From Durusdinium trenchii (taxonomy: Eukaryota > Sar > Dinophyceae > Suessiales > Symbiodiniaceae): DNA of 64,000 nucleotides. Under the pieces are notes generated by a model. It did no database searches and had not been told where the DNA came from. It saw nothing but the letters and a program-made list of their open reading frames with translations. Numbering within the stretch: position 1 is the first letter of the stretch; each line of letters begins with the position of its first letter. Below are positions 48,820 to 61,889 of this stretch, piece after piece. A program made the translations under genes and the position numbers. The stretch is from NCBI GenBank assembly GCA_963970005.1, contig CAXAMN010025694.1, positions 867,875 through 931,874 on the forward strand, given 5' to 3'.

Positions 48820-49727
48820 AGTTTCCGAAAGAAGAAGCGGCTTTGCAGGATCAAGCGTGCCTGCGGTGTATCATAGCTCCAAAGGCCTGCTCGGGCAGGT
48901 TTTTGGCGCTGATTCCCATGTCATGTCACAAAGTAAAGGTTTCCTTGCCTTCGGGGTTCGAAGCATTTTCATGCGGTACACCAGGGCGTCCAAATCCAAC
49001 ATGCTTGGCAAAAATGAACAATAATGAAACATCCTAAACTATGAGAAACCATGCATTGGCCAATCTTGTATGTTTGGCATAGTCTTTAAGAAATAGAGGT
49101 GTAGCTGTGACATACAACTCCATCAGGTATTGTCTTAGGGCATGATGGCATCGGATAGGACGCGCGAGTATCTTTTGCTTCCACGCTTTGTTCCATGCAA
49201 GATCAAAACACGCCTCAACTTCAATATATAATACTGGTAAACATCTGGCAAACAATGCAGGCGGTACATTTACGAGATTGTTGCTCTGCGCGAAATTGCC
49301 ACAGGCTTCGCTTCTGCTGCCGAGACCGGGGCGGCATGCGCCATTCGGCATTGACCTCATTGAGGACAGAACTGCAAAAGGAAATTGAAACTGAGAGTTG
49401 GGTAGTGCTCTACAGAGGCAGTGAAAAGCACCTCCCTGGTCTCAAACAGCTTTTGGCTTTTGCAAGTTGATGTCACGACTCCAAAACACAGTACTCATTT
49501 GAAAACTTATGATTTCCGTTTCCGTGTGTTCAACTCGACCGTACTTGTTTGGCATTGGGCATGAACATCAAAAGAAGCTCCAACCGATTCACCAATTCTA
49601 GCAAAGAGTCGTTTATATAACTCATGGAAAGCAAAAAGCGGCTCAGCCTGGAGTCAGCCTTTTTCACTTCAACAGAACAGATGGTCTCCGGCCAGAATCC
49701 ACACTGCGCATGGAATGCCAAAACACC
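48820..49727 (-). CDS. Probable upstream exons of the 47381-48790 gene
   Basis: Minus-strand segments with protein-like composition are about 48960-49020 (MLDLDALVYRMKMLRTPKAR), 49080-49290 (NLVNVPPALFARCLPVLYIE, then RCHHALRQYLMELY) and about 49560-49726 after a TTCTAG acceptor (LAFHAQCGFWPETICSVEV, then FLLSMSYINDSLLELVNRL). Order and strand suit the 5' half of the methyltransferase-like gene, as the gene upstream ends at 49935. Phase was not closed and the start codon is unknown. Confidence 0.45.
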
Positions 49728-49934
49728 TAGAAGATGATACTACAGTGTAAATCAATCTTTATAGTGCATTGTGAATAAGCTGTGCATTCCTTCAAAAGTC
49801 TATAGCTGCGCTAAGCTGGCGATTGTGCGCTACCCTGGTGTCTGTAGATGTTTTCATCTGGACACCCCCCAAAGACACATCGCTGGCGAACAGCTGTATG
49901 CGCAAACGGCACCCCAACGTTTTGGAAATCGATC

Positions 49935-52294
49935 TCATTTGGATCTTTTTGGGTTCTTCCCAAAATCAAAGCTCTTTGCAGCCTTCTTGGCAGCCTTCTT
50001 CACTATGGGGATCGCCTCCTGGATTTCTTCGTAATCGCGAAGTATCTTGGGATTTTCGTCAGTAGCCACCAGCATGTCCGCGTACTCGGCCTCAATAAGA
50101 ATGTCTAACAGGAGCAGATCAAGGTTTTAATGAACGAATGCAGCAAACATTTCAACGCATCACGCAGCAAACATTGCAACCCAAGCAGCAATCAGAGCAG
50201 CAGATGCGAAAGCAGCTGCCATCTTGAACTCTGGGGAAAGCCCGGGCACCCCACAAGAGAAGGTAGTCACATCTTTCCCCTCTTTCAAGCAGCGCAGGCC
50301 AAGTGCGGAACGAGTCCAGTATTGATTGGCAAAACTGCAAGTCTTACACTTGTGCCCGGAAATCTTCAACTGCACCCAATCCCTTTGTTGATCCTTTGGT
50401 ACCTGGTGGAAAACCTCGTAGAAATCACGAAAAACCTTCAGGTACTCCTCTTCGTCCTTTGCTTTCTGCGTTTCCGGTTCCTCCTTTTCCTTGCGCCTTG
50501 GCGCAGTCTTGCGTCTCCTTGTTTCTGGCTCCTCTTCCTTTGGCTTGTCAGGGCTCTTCACCTTGCTTCCACCAGTTGGGTTGCCTTCTTTGTTCTCACC
50601 CCGAGTCTTTCGCTTCTTGGTAAGTCGTTCTTGCGGTTCTTGTTTCTCCAATTCAGCCAAGTATTTTCGGGTCTCTTCAGCCTCCCAGTAAGCTACACTG
50701 TCCCAAACCCATTGTTGAGACTCCTGACACCAATAGTATCCATCCCACTCATAGTCGCTTCCCCATGGTTTGAAGTTATCCCACTCATCATTCGGGCCTT
50801 TAGCTTTTCGAGCAGGTTTCTCCGGTTGGGGTTCTGCTACTTTAGCACGCTTTACTTTCTTCTCGGGCTTCTCCTTGGGCTCTTTTGCGCGCTTGGCACG
50901 CGCTGAGCTGGGTGTGTCATGCTGACCATCTCCCCTGCCCCTGCCCCTGCCCTTTCCTTTTCCTCGCCCTCGACCACGTCCACGACCCTGCTCATTCTCA
51001 GGCTTCATATCCAACTGATCTTGCCGTGTGACAGCTGGTTTGGGAGGCTCCTCCTGGCCAGCAAAAATATATCGGATATTAATAGGGGGATGCCTTTTCT
51101 TTCAATGATGACAAACGCAATTCAATTCAACATTTAAAAATAAAAAACTATCGCCTCATTCTCGCTGCCCGTGAAATACTTTTGGGTTGCATCCTCCTTT
51201 TCAACGCGTGTCTCTTCCTTAACGTTGGGCTCCACGGGTGTGGGGCAACCCTCAGAAGAAACAGGAATTGGGCGATTTTGATAGGCTGCCCTCCTCTCAG
51301 CAGCGGGAATTTCTGGTGAATCGGAAGGTGGCAAGCTGTCTGAGGGAACTGCAGCTGCCAAGTCGGTGGGCTGTGTCTCGACGTGCTCTGGGTTGAGTGC
51401 TGTTGCTTTACCTTTTCCTGCCAATACTATCGACGATCGATCGGTAATTATGAGTACAAGTATTCTCGATAGTGACCTCTAGCAAATATCCAACGCAACA
51501 CTGTCAAGTGAGACGCCTGAAGATCGTGAAGAAACAGAAGCCGCTCGCTGAGCCGAAGCATCCTTCAACTCGGCCTCATTGCTGGGAGCCTGCTCTCTCG
51601 CCAAAATGATCCTGGGCAGGTGGTTGCTCCACGACAAAAAAGGAACACAGAACCATTGCGAAATGTATTGGCCCAACCCTTTTGAGGATGATTAGTGAAA
51701 AACAATTGATGACCCAGGGGCTTGCTCAACTTTGCTTGCAGCTCTGCCCGGCGCGCCAACAACTTCTGTTTACCTTGGAAAAAAAACATACCGTTTTTCC
51801 ATGGATGGCACACATTGCATTCAATTGAAGACGAAAGAACTTAGATCTTCAAAGGTGCTGGACTCCGTCGGTTGTGATGAGGTAGTGGCTGCATCAGGCT
51901 TGGCCAGCGCTGGCTGTTCAGTCTCGTTCGGTTGGGACACAGAAGTTGAAAGCAAAGTGGGTGCGGGTGCGGGGTTGACCTCCTCGACTGTCGGGACTGG
52001 CTGTACCGTTGTTTCTGCACCCAAGTCCGGTTGGTTACCTCCAGACTCCGTTTGTGACTCACCGAACTGCTGACCCTGACCTGCCCCGTTTCGGTCATCT
52101 CCCAAAACGACACCACTTGTATGCGCTGCTGTGTCCGGCGCTTGCTCCCTCTCAATGGTTGGCGCGGCAGGGGGGTCTGCTACAACCTCATCGTTTTCCA
52201 AATCCTCCTCTTCCTCGCCCTCCTGCTCCCACTCGTCCTCATCCTCATTCTCATTGGTGCCCTCCTCACGCGCTATTTTGTAAAAGCCCGGCAC
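49935..52294 (-). CDS. Low-complexity, charged multi-exon gene with RG/KG-rich tract and Trp/Tyr motif
   Basis: Six exons join in phase: about 51845-52280 (acidic, NENEDEDEWEQEGEEEEDLE, Thr/Pro/Gln-rich), then LARRAELQAKLSKPLGHQ (about 51698-51775), LAREQAPSNEAELKDASAQR (about 51507-51621), 51155-51417, 50348-51053 and 49935-50104. The 50348-51053 exon carries an RGRGRGRGKGKG tract, a Lys/Glu/Pro-rich stretch and an aromatic motif (DNFKPWGSDYEWDGYYW, then QQWVWDSVAYW). The last exon ends AAKKAAKSFDFGKNPKRSK. The intron after 51155 is GC-AG; the others are GT-AG. The RG-rich tract suggests RNA or nucleic-acid binding (inference); the W-rich segment may be a WW-like fold. Exon chaining is good; the 5' end is open. 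Confidence 0.7.
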
Positions 52295-52321
52295 GAGTTA
52301 GTAAGATTGCAATCATGGCTT

Positions 52322-53440
52322 TCAGCAGTAAAGACTCCAAAGTATGTGATATATGCATGTGTAAAAGCGGTTCTCGTGGCAGTCCTGTTTTTTTCTTTTG
52401 GCTGCCAACCTTTCGTTGATAGCATCCACCACTGCCTGAGCAAGAGACATCACAGTACAACATTTGAATGACCGTTTTGGTGAAGCGCAAACGATTATAA
52501 CATTCGAGCTTGCCTGGAGATCCGGGTCAAGCTCAAGACACATGTTTTGGAATTCTGGCACCTCACTTGCCAAGGCGGATAAACATGGTGCCATGACACT
52601 TTTTGAACAACAACCCAAAAAGAATACGATGATGTTGAACCGAGTATGATACAGGCAAGGCGCATTTGACACTTCTTGTCTACGGACCTTCATCTTGATG
52701 AATCCAAGTAGCTTCCGGATGCGCCAAGATAGCCTGAACACTTCAGCCTCATCGTCCTTCGATGCGGGCCTTTTGCACAACAAGAAGAATGCCTGAACTT
52801 CCGAGCGCAAAGCATCTACTGCTGGAACCGGGCGTGTCCTCGTCAAACTCATTCGTGTGAGGAAAGGCCACAAAACAACCTGTTCCTTCACACAACACCC
52901 TATGTCTTCCGTGGTTGAGTCTGCCATCAAGTACCCTGAACTGCGCATCCGGTCTCGGACCAGTTCTGATGAATCCCATTCTTCGGAAATCCTTTCCAAG
53001 TCCAATTTTTCTAGTGGTTGTCTTGGTCTCCCCTTTGGCCTGGCTGCTTTGGAGTCGTCCGGCATGTTTGTCACACGCTCGCTCTCCACTGCTTCGAACT
53101 TTGACACCCAAATGGCTGCGGTGATTCTGTCTATAAGGGTTCACCTCAAGTACGAACGCTAATTCTACAACCCTAATCATTTTGATTGAACTTGAATTTT
53201 TGATGATGGCATCAGTGATGGCATCCAAGCAATGTTGTGATCCATACTTGCGGCAGGACTTGCAGAAACCAAGGGCCCGACACTGCTGTGGAAAAGGTCG
53301 CAGAAGCCGCTCCGGGCATGACATCCCGAAGAATGTTTCTAATTTTTCTTCAACACACCTTTGATGATGCCATGGTGGTTGATTTGGCAACGGAATCCGA
53401 TGTTCTGCCTGCATTTGCATAAACTTGTTTTTCAAAAACG
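52322..53440 (-). CDS. Probable upstream exons of the 49935-52294 gene, or a separate gene
   Basis: Candidate exons are about 52360-52440 (MSLAQAVVDAINERLAAKRK), about 52510-52590 (SEVPEFQNMCLELDPDLQAS), about 52660-52830 (SEVQAFFLLCKRPASKDDEA, then FRLSWRIRKLLGFIKMKV), about 52910-53100 (KFEAVESERVTNMPDDSKAA, then PLEKLDLERISEEWDSSEL) and about 53190-53330 (QCRALGFCKSCRKYGSQHCL). The last has several Cys residues. Spacing and strand suit one gene upstream of the acidic exon. Splice phase was not resolved and the start was not found. Confidence 0.5.
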
Positions 53441-56358
53441 GCGGAGAGTACCTTCCATGACTCTGATGCTTTGCAAATCACCTGAAGATTCGATACTTGG
53501 ACCTCGCGACTGGGACGATGAGGCTCCACAAACCACACATGAGTGCACCAAGGTTGAGTTTATGAAACTCTGGGTGCGTAGAAATCATCAAAAGAAAGGG
53601 TTTCCATGAAAACCCGAGGTTTTCTCTCCATACACGATGTTTCAGCAGCATTTCTTGGATACACGATGTTTCCAGCTCGACCCGACAAAATGAAAGGGTC
53701 TTGAAGCAAAGGGTATATATATATGACGGTGGCTCCAAAAATAGAGCTCATTTCCCTGACACGTTGACCTCCGGTGGTGATCTATTCTGTTCAACTTCGG
53801 TGGGAAAAACCAGGGTCCCCTGTTATCCTGTTGATCGACTCACAAACATGCCCCAACTGCTCCCGGAGTTTCAGATGGAATTTATTTCGTCTTGGAACGC
53901 CAAGGGAACATCAACAAGCTACAAATTATGACGCATGAATGAAGCATCCAGAATTCTTTTCATGTTCAACCACTTGAGGTCAGGTTCCTCATTGACTCAT
54001 GCTTCCTCAGGCTCCCCAGAAAAAGCGGGGGCTATGGCTGACTCAGGACTCACCCCTTTTCGCCCAGCTAGACTGCAACTCTCTAGGCATTGCTAAGCGT
54101 CGGGCTCAAAAGGCCGCAGTCGATCCCGTGAGGTCATTTTCTGGACAAAACAAAGCCCTTGATTCCAATCCCGGAGGCTGGTCTTGGTTCAACAGGCAAC
54201 TTCGACTGGTAGACTCTTGAAAAATAGAACACCATCATGTGGATGATAAGGCTCCGTATGACATGTTTAAGAGCTGACTTCATATCGTTTAAAAACCGCT
54301 GTTCATCCATCGATCCCCAGCATTTGGATATGAAGAGTCCACGTCAAGTCTTCTACACACACTCCGATTGACCCTCCCGGCGCCTAAACGCGGGTCCTCT
54401 CGGTCTCTCTTGAGCTTCCGTGGCACGGCAGGGGTGGCCTCAGCATGGAGGATGGGATGATGGATCAGTGATGGGCAGTGATCTGCTAGAAAGAAGAACC
54501 GAAATACCGTAGTAAATCCCACAACCCCTTTCAACCTATATTGTTGGATATCGTGGCCATCCCTTCGCGGCCCTCTTGGTGTTGAAACTGCGAAAAGGTG
54601 ATGTGCATTGACTTTGAGGTGCACATGCCAGATGGGTAGAGGCAGCCCGGTGGTGCACATGTCCCACCGAAAACCGACCACGGGTTACTGATTCGCCCCA
54701 ACCTGCCCCAAATCCTGGTAGGTCTTCCACTTCCCATGAATTTCCTAGCTGGCTTCGGGTCTGGCTCCACTTGGACCGCCCAACCTGGACCTCCCCCCAA
54801 AACCACCACCATGCACCACCCCCGCCGCCAGCGCCCCAACAGCCACAACGCCTTCTTTCGCCGTACTCGCCTCCGCCGTCTCCGTCCGGGGCCTTTGGGA
54901 GGCGGCCGTGGCCTGAAGGTGCGGGAGGCGCTGAGAGGTGAGACCTACGATCCAAAGGGGGCGACGGCAACCAACAGAGGTTGAACAGCCCGTCTGGTCG
55001 CCCATCCACCACCGATCAGGGTCTGAACGTTCTGGTCTCAGACCACCTCTCAATCAACATGTGAGAACTGTTGCAATTTGCAAGACCAGAATTCGTGCGA
55101 CTGAGCAGGAGCCCTGGAGCCCTGATTCTGCTCGTCCTGACTCTCGATCAGTTGGGGTTGAAAAGAACAGATTAGCCCAATAGAAGCCTCTCGGTAGTGT
55201 GGGGTAGTCCATTGGACACCCCTTGGAGGGTCCTGGTATAGGTAAATAGTCCAGTCCCGTGGAGGGTCTGGGATAGGCTTTGAGGGGGCGTACACATCTC
55301 TAATGAATCCTCAGGGTCAGGGGCCAACCCCAACCACATATTAAATGGAACGACTTGCAAATTGCAAGAAGAAAGGAACATAATGTAGAGTTCTGTCGAA
55401 AAACACGACAAAGGCCACCCTATAGCGGAAAAGTATGCAAACTTCTTCCACTTCTTCCGCGTCAAGTCCCAAGGAGAGACATGTTTCAATAGCCAGCCGA
55501 GTGACCGCCCCGCAATTCATGCGGGCATGAAGGATGCAGAACCCTCCAAGCGGGAAGCAAATCAGGGTGGCAACATGTGGCAACCTAGCTATAAGATCTA
55601 TAACACCAACATCATCACAACCTACAATGCCCATGGACTTCATCGCCGAAGACTACACATCTATGATCATCTAATCTATGAACATACCCCACTGCCGGCA
55701 GTTGCCATTAATTAATTGGCATTGCCATACCCCGACGTTCGGAGTGCGCGTTTCTTTCACCCGCGGGACCCTTATGCCTGGAGAAGACCGGCGGAGGATA
55801 AGGCTTCCTGCAACCTGAGGTGTCACGTGCTGTCACATGCCCAGCATCACAGGAAGAACTTGACATTAAGACTCATTAAGACAACAAACCGGCTAATAAT
55901 ATAAGTCCAATTGGTTTTGGCTTGCGAATGGTGCAGTGCCTTTCCATTCGACCGCGCCATCGTCCCGTCTCCCACGTCGTCTCCGGAGATCGACGCCCAA
56001 GAGGCCGTTCGAGGGTCGGGTGAAAGGAGCCCCAAGCCGCCTGAAGGATCCAAGAGATGGATCCACATCAAAGACGTTTGCAAAGCAAAAGACGGGAGAA
56101 TCGGTCTTGGCAAAGGGCATGTCAAAACCAATGTGACATATCCAGATCCAAGAGTAAGTTCAAGCAGATTTTTCAGCAAGCTATGAAACAACTGTTTTTG
56201 TCCGTCCCGTGTCACCATTCTGAAGCAAGATAGGGCATCGAGGTCGGTCCCCTCTCCTGGCCCGGTCCGACTCCACCAGCGACCGGGCCGTCTCTTGGTC
56301 AACTCCGAACCTGTCGTCGTGCATCTATGTCATTGCATGTCCATCCCAGACGCTCCAT

Positions 56359-56436
56359 GGGACTGCCATATATGCCTACATTGACCCCCAAAAAAACACC
56401 CCAACTGATCGGCATATATATGGCATACATATATGC
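56359..56436. mobile_element. Hairpin element, family A copy 2 (inverted relative to copy 1)
   Basis: GGGACTGCCATATATGCC, then TACATTGACCCCCA, then CAACTGATCGGCATATATA matches the reverse complement of 27726-27793 over nearly its full length, with extra CATATATGCC at the right end. A partial third relative is at 58875-58904 (CCCAACTGATCGG...CATATGCCAGTCCC). Confidence 0.7.
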
Positions 56437-58874
56437 CATTCTAAGTCCATGTTCTCAGATGTCCCCCCGGAGGCACCGAATCGAAGCTCCGAACTTCACC
56501 GCTGCGACCGGCGCGACCGGCGCGGCCACCGCTTCGCCGGGCGCTTCGCCGCTGCGCCTCGACGTCGGCCTTCACTTCAGCGCTGGGACCCCATCTTCGC
56601 GCCTCAGGGAAGCATGATCCATTGGACAGGATGGGCTGGGAGGATGCTGGAGGCCCAATCATCATTGTGTCAGATCTCCTTGAAGGATTTGGATGTTTTC
56701 CCATGTTTTCCCTTATTTAGTAAAGGAAAAACATTGTCCGTCTGCGACAGCATTGGGGATCGCTTGAGTAGAACATCTTGAAAAGACCACAATGGAATAT
56801 CTCACCACTGCTCTTTTAGGTGCATGATCAAGTGATGCCAGTTGCGGGGAAAACAAGGCTTTCAATCCTCAGTGGCCATGTTGATGTCCAAGTTCCATGT
56901 TTGATCATCTCTTTTGGTGGAGAATAGCTAGTTATTGTGTGGTGTTTTGCGGCCACGACACCACCTCTGGAGGACGTCCTTGTATAGACATTCTGACACC
57001 TACCAGAAACTTGTTTCACCTGTCAACCTATGGGAATCCCCTACATGTCTCTGTGGCATGGTTGGACCGTTGACCCGATTGACCCCAAATCTGTAAGGCA
57101 TTCAAGCTGCATTTCATGAACTAGTAAGGGGTTGGGGAGCTCCTTGTAGTTCCCTCCTGAGCAAAAAGGCTAGTGGAGCTTGTCCATCAAGAGTGATGTT
57201 GAATGCCGGACGCCGAGCGCCGACAGCCGTCCCTTCGCCTCATGGGACCTAGGTAGGGTGGCTCAAGTGCTCGTCCCTGCGTTTCGCCCCAGTCAGGGCC
57301 CCAGGTCAGATCCTTCAAATCCTTCCGATCGAGATCCTGGCTGAAGAAGGATCCTGGCCACAGCAGGTCAACATGCGTCTCATGGAAGACATGCAATGAG
57401 ATGCATCTCTCACCAGTGACAAGCATTGTGGCATTATGGTCATTCTGGTGTAGATTGTGATAAGGTGGTTTAGATTCAGATGCAGGCCACCTTAAAATAA
57501 AAAACGAAACCACGCGTCCACATCCAAAACCGTGCTTTCATTGAACCTGGAACCCGGTTCAATGAACCATCAGGCTTTAGCAGCCGCAAAAAAACCTCTG
57601 TGCAAGAAATAAGCCACAATGCAGCTGAACATTGAGAAAAAACACATGTTGACCCATCTTTCCAAGCATGTCTTGGAGAAAAAAATGCGTCATCACCACG
57701 CAAGACCAAGGAAATGTGTCAACAGATTTACTAACCGTTGACGAGACAAAGAATGTAAGAATTACTGACTCTTGATTCTTCATGCAAGGTGGTAGTCGTT
57801 GTCTCTTTCAGTGGGATCACCCTTTACTCAACTGCAAAGGCTGATCGAGACCAGCCCGTACTTGGGCACGGGCATCCCGCAAAGAATTCAACTGCGAGCG
57901 CATAGCCTGCACAACAGAATGACATCCATAAAAAAAAAATCGCCCTTTTCCCGGATACAATCATGTCAAAGGACACTGTTCTGGAAACAAACGAGCCATT
58001 GACAACAAGGACGCTACTTGCCGCTACTTGCAAGGGATTGCAAAATTTGACATCATAATGCAACCTTCATGCTTACAGCGTGGATGTATGTGCACGACAA
58101 GTTGCTGAACTACACTTACACAACACCCAGAGTAGCCCTACATTGCCCTACAGCACAACACTTACAAACTGCTTGATTTAGTATGTGTATATATTCTTAT
58201 TAGTATTTTCATATATAATATAAAACCGTAGTTTTGTTCTCAACCAGACTTGGCCATTTCTTCAGGAAAAAACACAGAAAAAAACTCCACTGACGTGGCA
58301 CACGTTTCTGCACATCCGGCAACACACTCGGTTGAACTCGCCCGAGTCGGGTTGTGGCGTGGTGTCCCCCGGGCGCTCCTCCACTTCCTGCACTGCGGCG
58401 TCCCGCAAGCCCTCGGCCTTGCCCAGCCCCACCTGAAGGTGCATCCAATCGGACTGCACCAGTTGGATCGAGTGGCCCCCGAAAGAATGCGAGCAATACT
58501 GAGGGCCTGGGTGTGTTCCAGTGCGGAACACCCTTCTACACCCTTTAGGGAATCCATCACGCCTTGAAAAGTCAGATCCTTCGCCTCAAACAAAGAAGAC
58601 AACCAATGAATGGCCATGGCGACGCATATCGAAACATGGAACCCCAACGCGCCATGCTCGTCTGCCATGCTCGTTCCCGAAAACCGCGCCGATCGGCGCC
58701 TTGGCGGCCAAAAGCTCGCTCCGCAGGGCGTCCACCTGGCTTTCATAGGCGGCCTGGGGCCGTGTGCCGAGCTGGAAGGAGGAAGGAGAAGGGCACTAGC
58801 ATCCCGAACGCGACATGTCTGGGACATGGAAATAACATACATGAGACCCCTGACCACAATCACTCCCAACTATC

Positions 58875-58904
58875 CCAACTGATCGGGAGTCATATGCCAG
58901 TCCC
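58875..58904. mobile_element. Partial family A hairpin element
   Basis: CCCAACTGATCGG and CATATGCCAGTCCC, in the same order as the right half of the family A elements. Short, so chance is not excluded. Confidence 0.4.
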
Positions 58905-61889
58905 ACGATTCGTGTCTGGGGCATCTTGTTTTCAAGTGATTGCTTCCAACCTGCTGGGCCGCCTCTGTGTCATACCTCTCCTTACTTCACCTCTTCGTCT
59001 CTCTTCGTCTTCAACACTTCGGCCGAACTCGTTGCGTTGCCTCCGCGGAACCCGAAAACTGCGCGGCATTCCCTGCAGGGCCTGCACGCCGCGAAGCTCC
59101 TCCAGCTCACTGCGGGAAAGGCCTGTGGACCACGGGCCGAAAGTGTTCCTGGCATGACCTGGGAGTGACCTTTCATTCCATGCCTAAGGCTGCCTAAGGC
59201 TTTCACCAGCTGAAAAAGCACAACATGCTGGTATGGACGAGGCAGGTGGTCCAACCTCACCTGTGGAAAAAATAAAGCACAGGAAGACTACTTACCATTG
59301 GACCCGCCTATTTTTGCATTGTTGTTGCTTCAATTTACAGTAATTTGGACCAAAAATGTATGTCTCCACGAGACTCATTTTGGCGAACCAATTTTTACCC
59401 TCCCTCCAACAATCGTGGAAGTCAAAAATCATCCCTGGAAAAGAACACGTTCCTCAAAAAACAGGAAAGTATGTCAACTTCCATGTCTGCTGGAGGGAGG
59501 ACAAGGGAGGGTAGGGTAGGTGGTTGGTCCAGGTGTCCATGCAACTTGTGACGCCCCCTTCAGCGACCCACTCATAAGGCTATTTAGGCCATACTGCGAT
59601 TGTGGGGTCCCCATGTTCAGATATCGGGGGTTGATCGCATGAAATGCTCCCATACCTCTTAAATGTTCCCATGAAATGGAAGGCAGCGTTTGACTAGGGA
59701 AGGCAATCGCTCCGTCAACAGATCCAGTACCTTGGAAGTCCTCATTCATCATGCAACCATGATCTGCTCGATGTTGTGACCAATCATGGATCATGAATGA
59801 TCATGATACCCTCGCCAAGTTCAGCGTGACTTTCCTCACATGCTTGGAAGTTCAATGATTCTCGTCTGTGCTTCGGGGCATTTGCGTCACATGAGACGCC
59901 TGCCACGTCTCACGGCCAGGGCGGCGTCTTCTTCGGCCACGGACATTCTGCCGGGGCCCCAAGCGCAACTTCTCAGCGTTTTCTGCAGCATCAGCCTGGT
60001 CTCGGAAGTGGCACCTGTTTTGCCGTTTTACATCACCTATTATACAGCAATATAACCACCCCTTGGCATGAACTTCGGATGGGTTGTGCAACTTGATGGT
60101 CTAAACAATGCCGGCCCCTTCTTCCGGTAGAATGCACCAGGAAAGGTGAACAAATTCCGTAGTGAAAACAAGTCATTCTTTCTTTTCAGGTGTTGTTGAA
60201 TGAACCTCAACTGCATCATCACCCATCCCTCCTGTTCTTTTTGTTCACCTGATGCCCTGGTGCCACCAAACGCTGATGAAAATCCCAAGAACAGATCTGG
60301 TGCTGTTGTTGCAGTTCTGGTGCTGTCTGTCCAGGTCCAACTGCCCAAGTTGATGCCAAGTCCATACGCGGTGCACTGGGAGAGTGCAGAAGCACCATGG
60401 TCGGTCGTCCCAGGTCCTTGGGAGAACATGCACTTGGTGATAATGGCCAGGCCCCTTCCCATCTGGATGTCTCGAAGCAGGTCGATGCCTTAAGAGTCTT
60501 CGGGAAGGGTGTGCCTTCAAATCGACCCTTACAAAAAACTCGAAGACACTGATCCTGAAGCGTGTACATTCCGATCATCAAAACCTGACCCCGAACCCAT
60601 GACCCCCTATGAAGCCACTCCCCTTTCATTCGCTTCGGCTTCGGAACATCGACCACGTCGACCGTCTCGTTTCACGCCACGCTTCTCGGCCGTCGGCTTC
60701 CGGTGTCCGCGGTGGTTTCCGCGCGGTTTCGGGGGCCACCCGGTGGGTCGCCTTGGCCTTCTGAAGGATCTCCAGCTTCTCCGTTTTGAGCCTCGGTGGC
60801 ACAAAAGGCCAGGGGACATATATTGGGAAATAGGTTATAATTAGGCTTGGCATAATAGAGGGAGCAGAGTTATTTGCAGTATCTATATAGTATTATAGAG
60901 AGGGTTATTTGCAGGAGGGATCAACATGGATCAACAACTTGATGAAGCAAAACAATTCTTCAAAACACTGGACATGTCCTGCGGTCGCGTGCGGCCGCGT
61001 GGACATCCTTTGGAACTCCAAACGGGTCGAAACGTCCGGAGGATCGGATCCAAACATGGGGAGGCTGGTGGGGGAGGAACTCGGGGGCATCACGGAGCAT
61101 CCCTGATTCTGATCGGTGCTGGATTCTGCACGGCGTCTGTCCAGATTGTTAGGTCCTAGGTCTCCAAGAAAGAGACCTTCACTGGTGAAAATCACTGGAA
61201 TGATTTGTCTTTCGCATCAAATTCAAATGGTTTGGATGGCTCGTTCGCCCACACGGGTCACATGAAGAACCGCTTTGGCCTCCAAACGGCGGGGAACCGG
61301 TCCATGGGGGGTGAAATGGTCACGCATCAAAAATAGGGGTCGCATGTCGCATGTATATATATATATATATTTACATAGGAGTTTGCAAAAAATGATATAT
61401 GGTGATTTATATGGTAGACGCAGTCTTTGCCCCGAGACAGATTGAACAAACGATATAGTAAATATGAGCAAATATTGATTACATACATGGATTACGCGAA
61501 CATGTACATCACATGGTCAACAAACATGGGTTGCGAATATATTTCTGGATTTTTTTCTTTTTCCCGAAAGCACTGCGAAGGGTTCTTCCGGAAAATCCTT
61601 TGAACACTGACACTTCGACACTTGCACTGACACTTCCACTACAGTCGCACTACATACACTGACACTTCGACATTGACACCTACACATACACACTGACACT
61701 CGGCAAGCACGCAGTGTAAGTATACAAGTGATGGGTACGCAAGCATGCTTTGAGCATGCAAGCATGCAATGAGTAGGCAAGTGTGAGTATGGAAAACTAG
61801 CACGGGAGATGTCCTAATGAAAAAACATTTCCCCACTTTATAAATTCTCTCTTAAAGGCGGAGGGCGGGACGAACAGCGTCAACCGAAA

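Larger units (their letters stand above)
53441..61889. other. Gene-poor, GC-rich stretch with dispersed palindromic elements
   Basis: No open frame here has convincing composition on either strand; long ones (54536-55053, 55847-56302, 58240-58869, 60040-60656) are antisense pairs driven by GC content. ACACGATGTTTC words lie at 53632-53670. ATCAAGAGT/GACTCTTGAT words at 57187-57196 and 57767-57778 recall the hairpin at 26338. Otherwise nothing assignable. Confidence 0.5.

Noticed and set aside
54536..55053. Gly/Trp-rich and Arg-rich open frames
   Set aside because: Compositional antisense pair in GC-rich DNA with no supporting splice signals.
58240..58869. 209-residue minus-strand open frame
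   Set aside because: Overlapped by several long frames on both strands, with no consistent splice sites or family resemblance.
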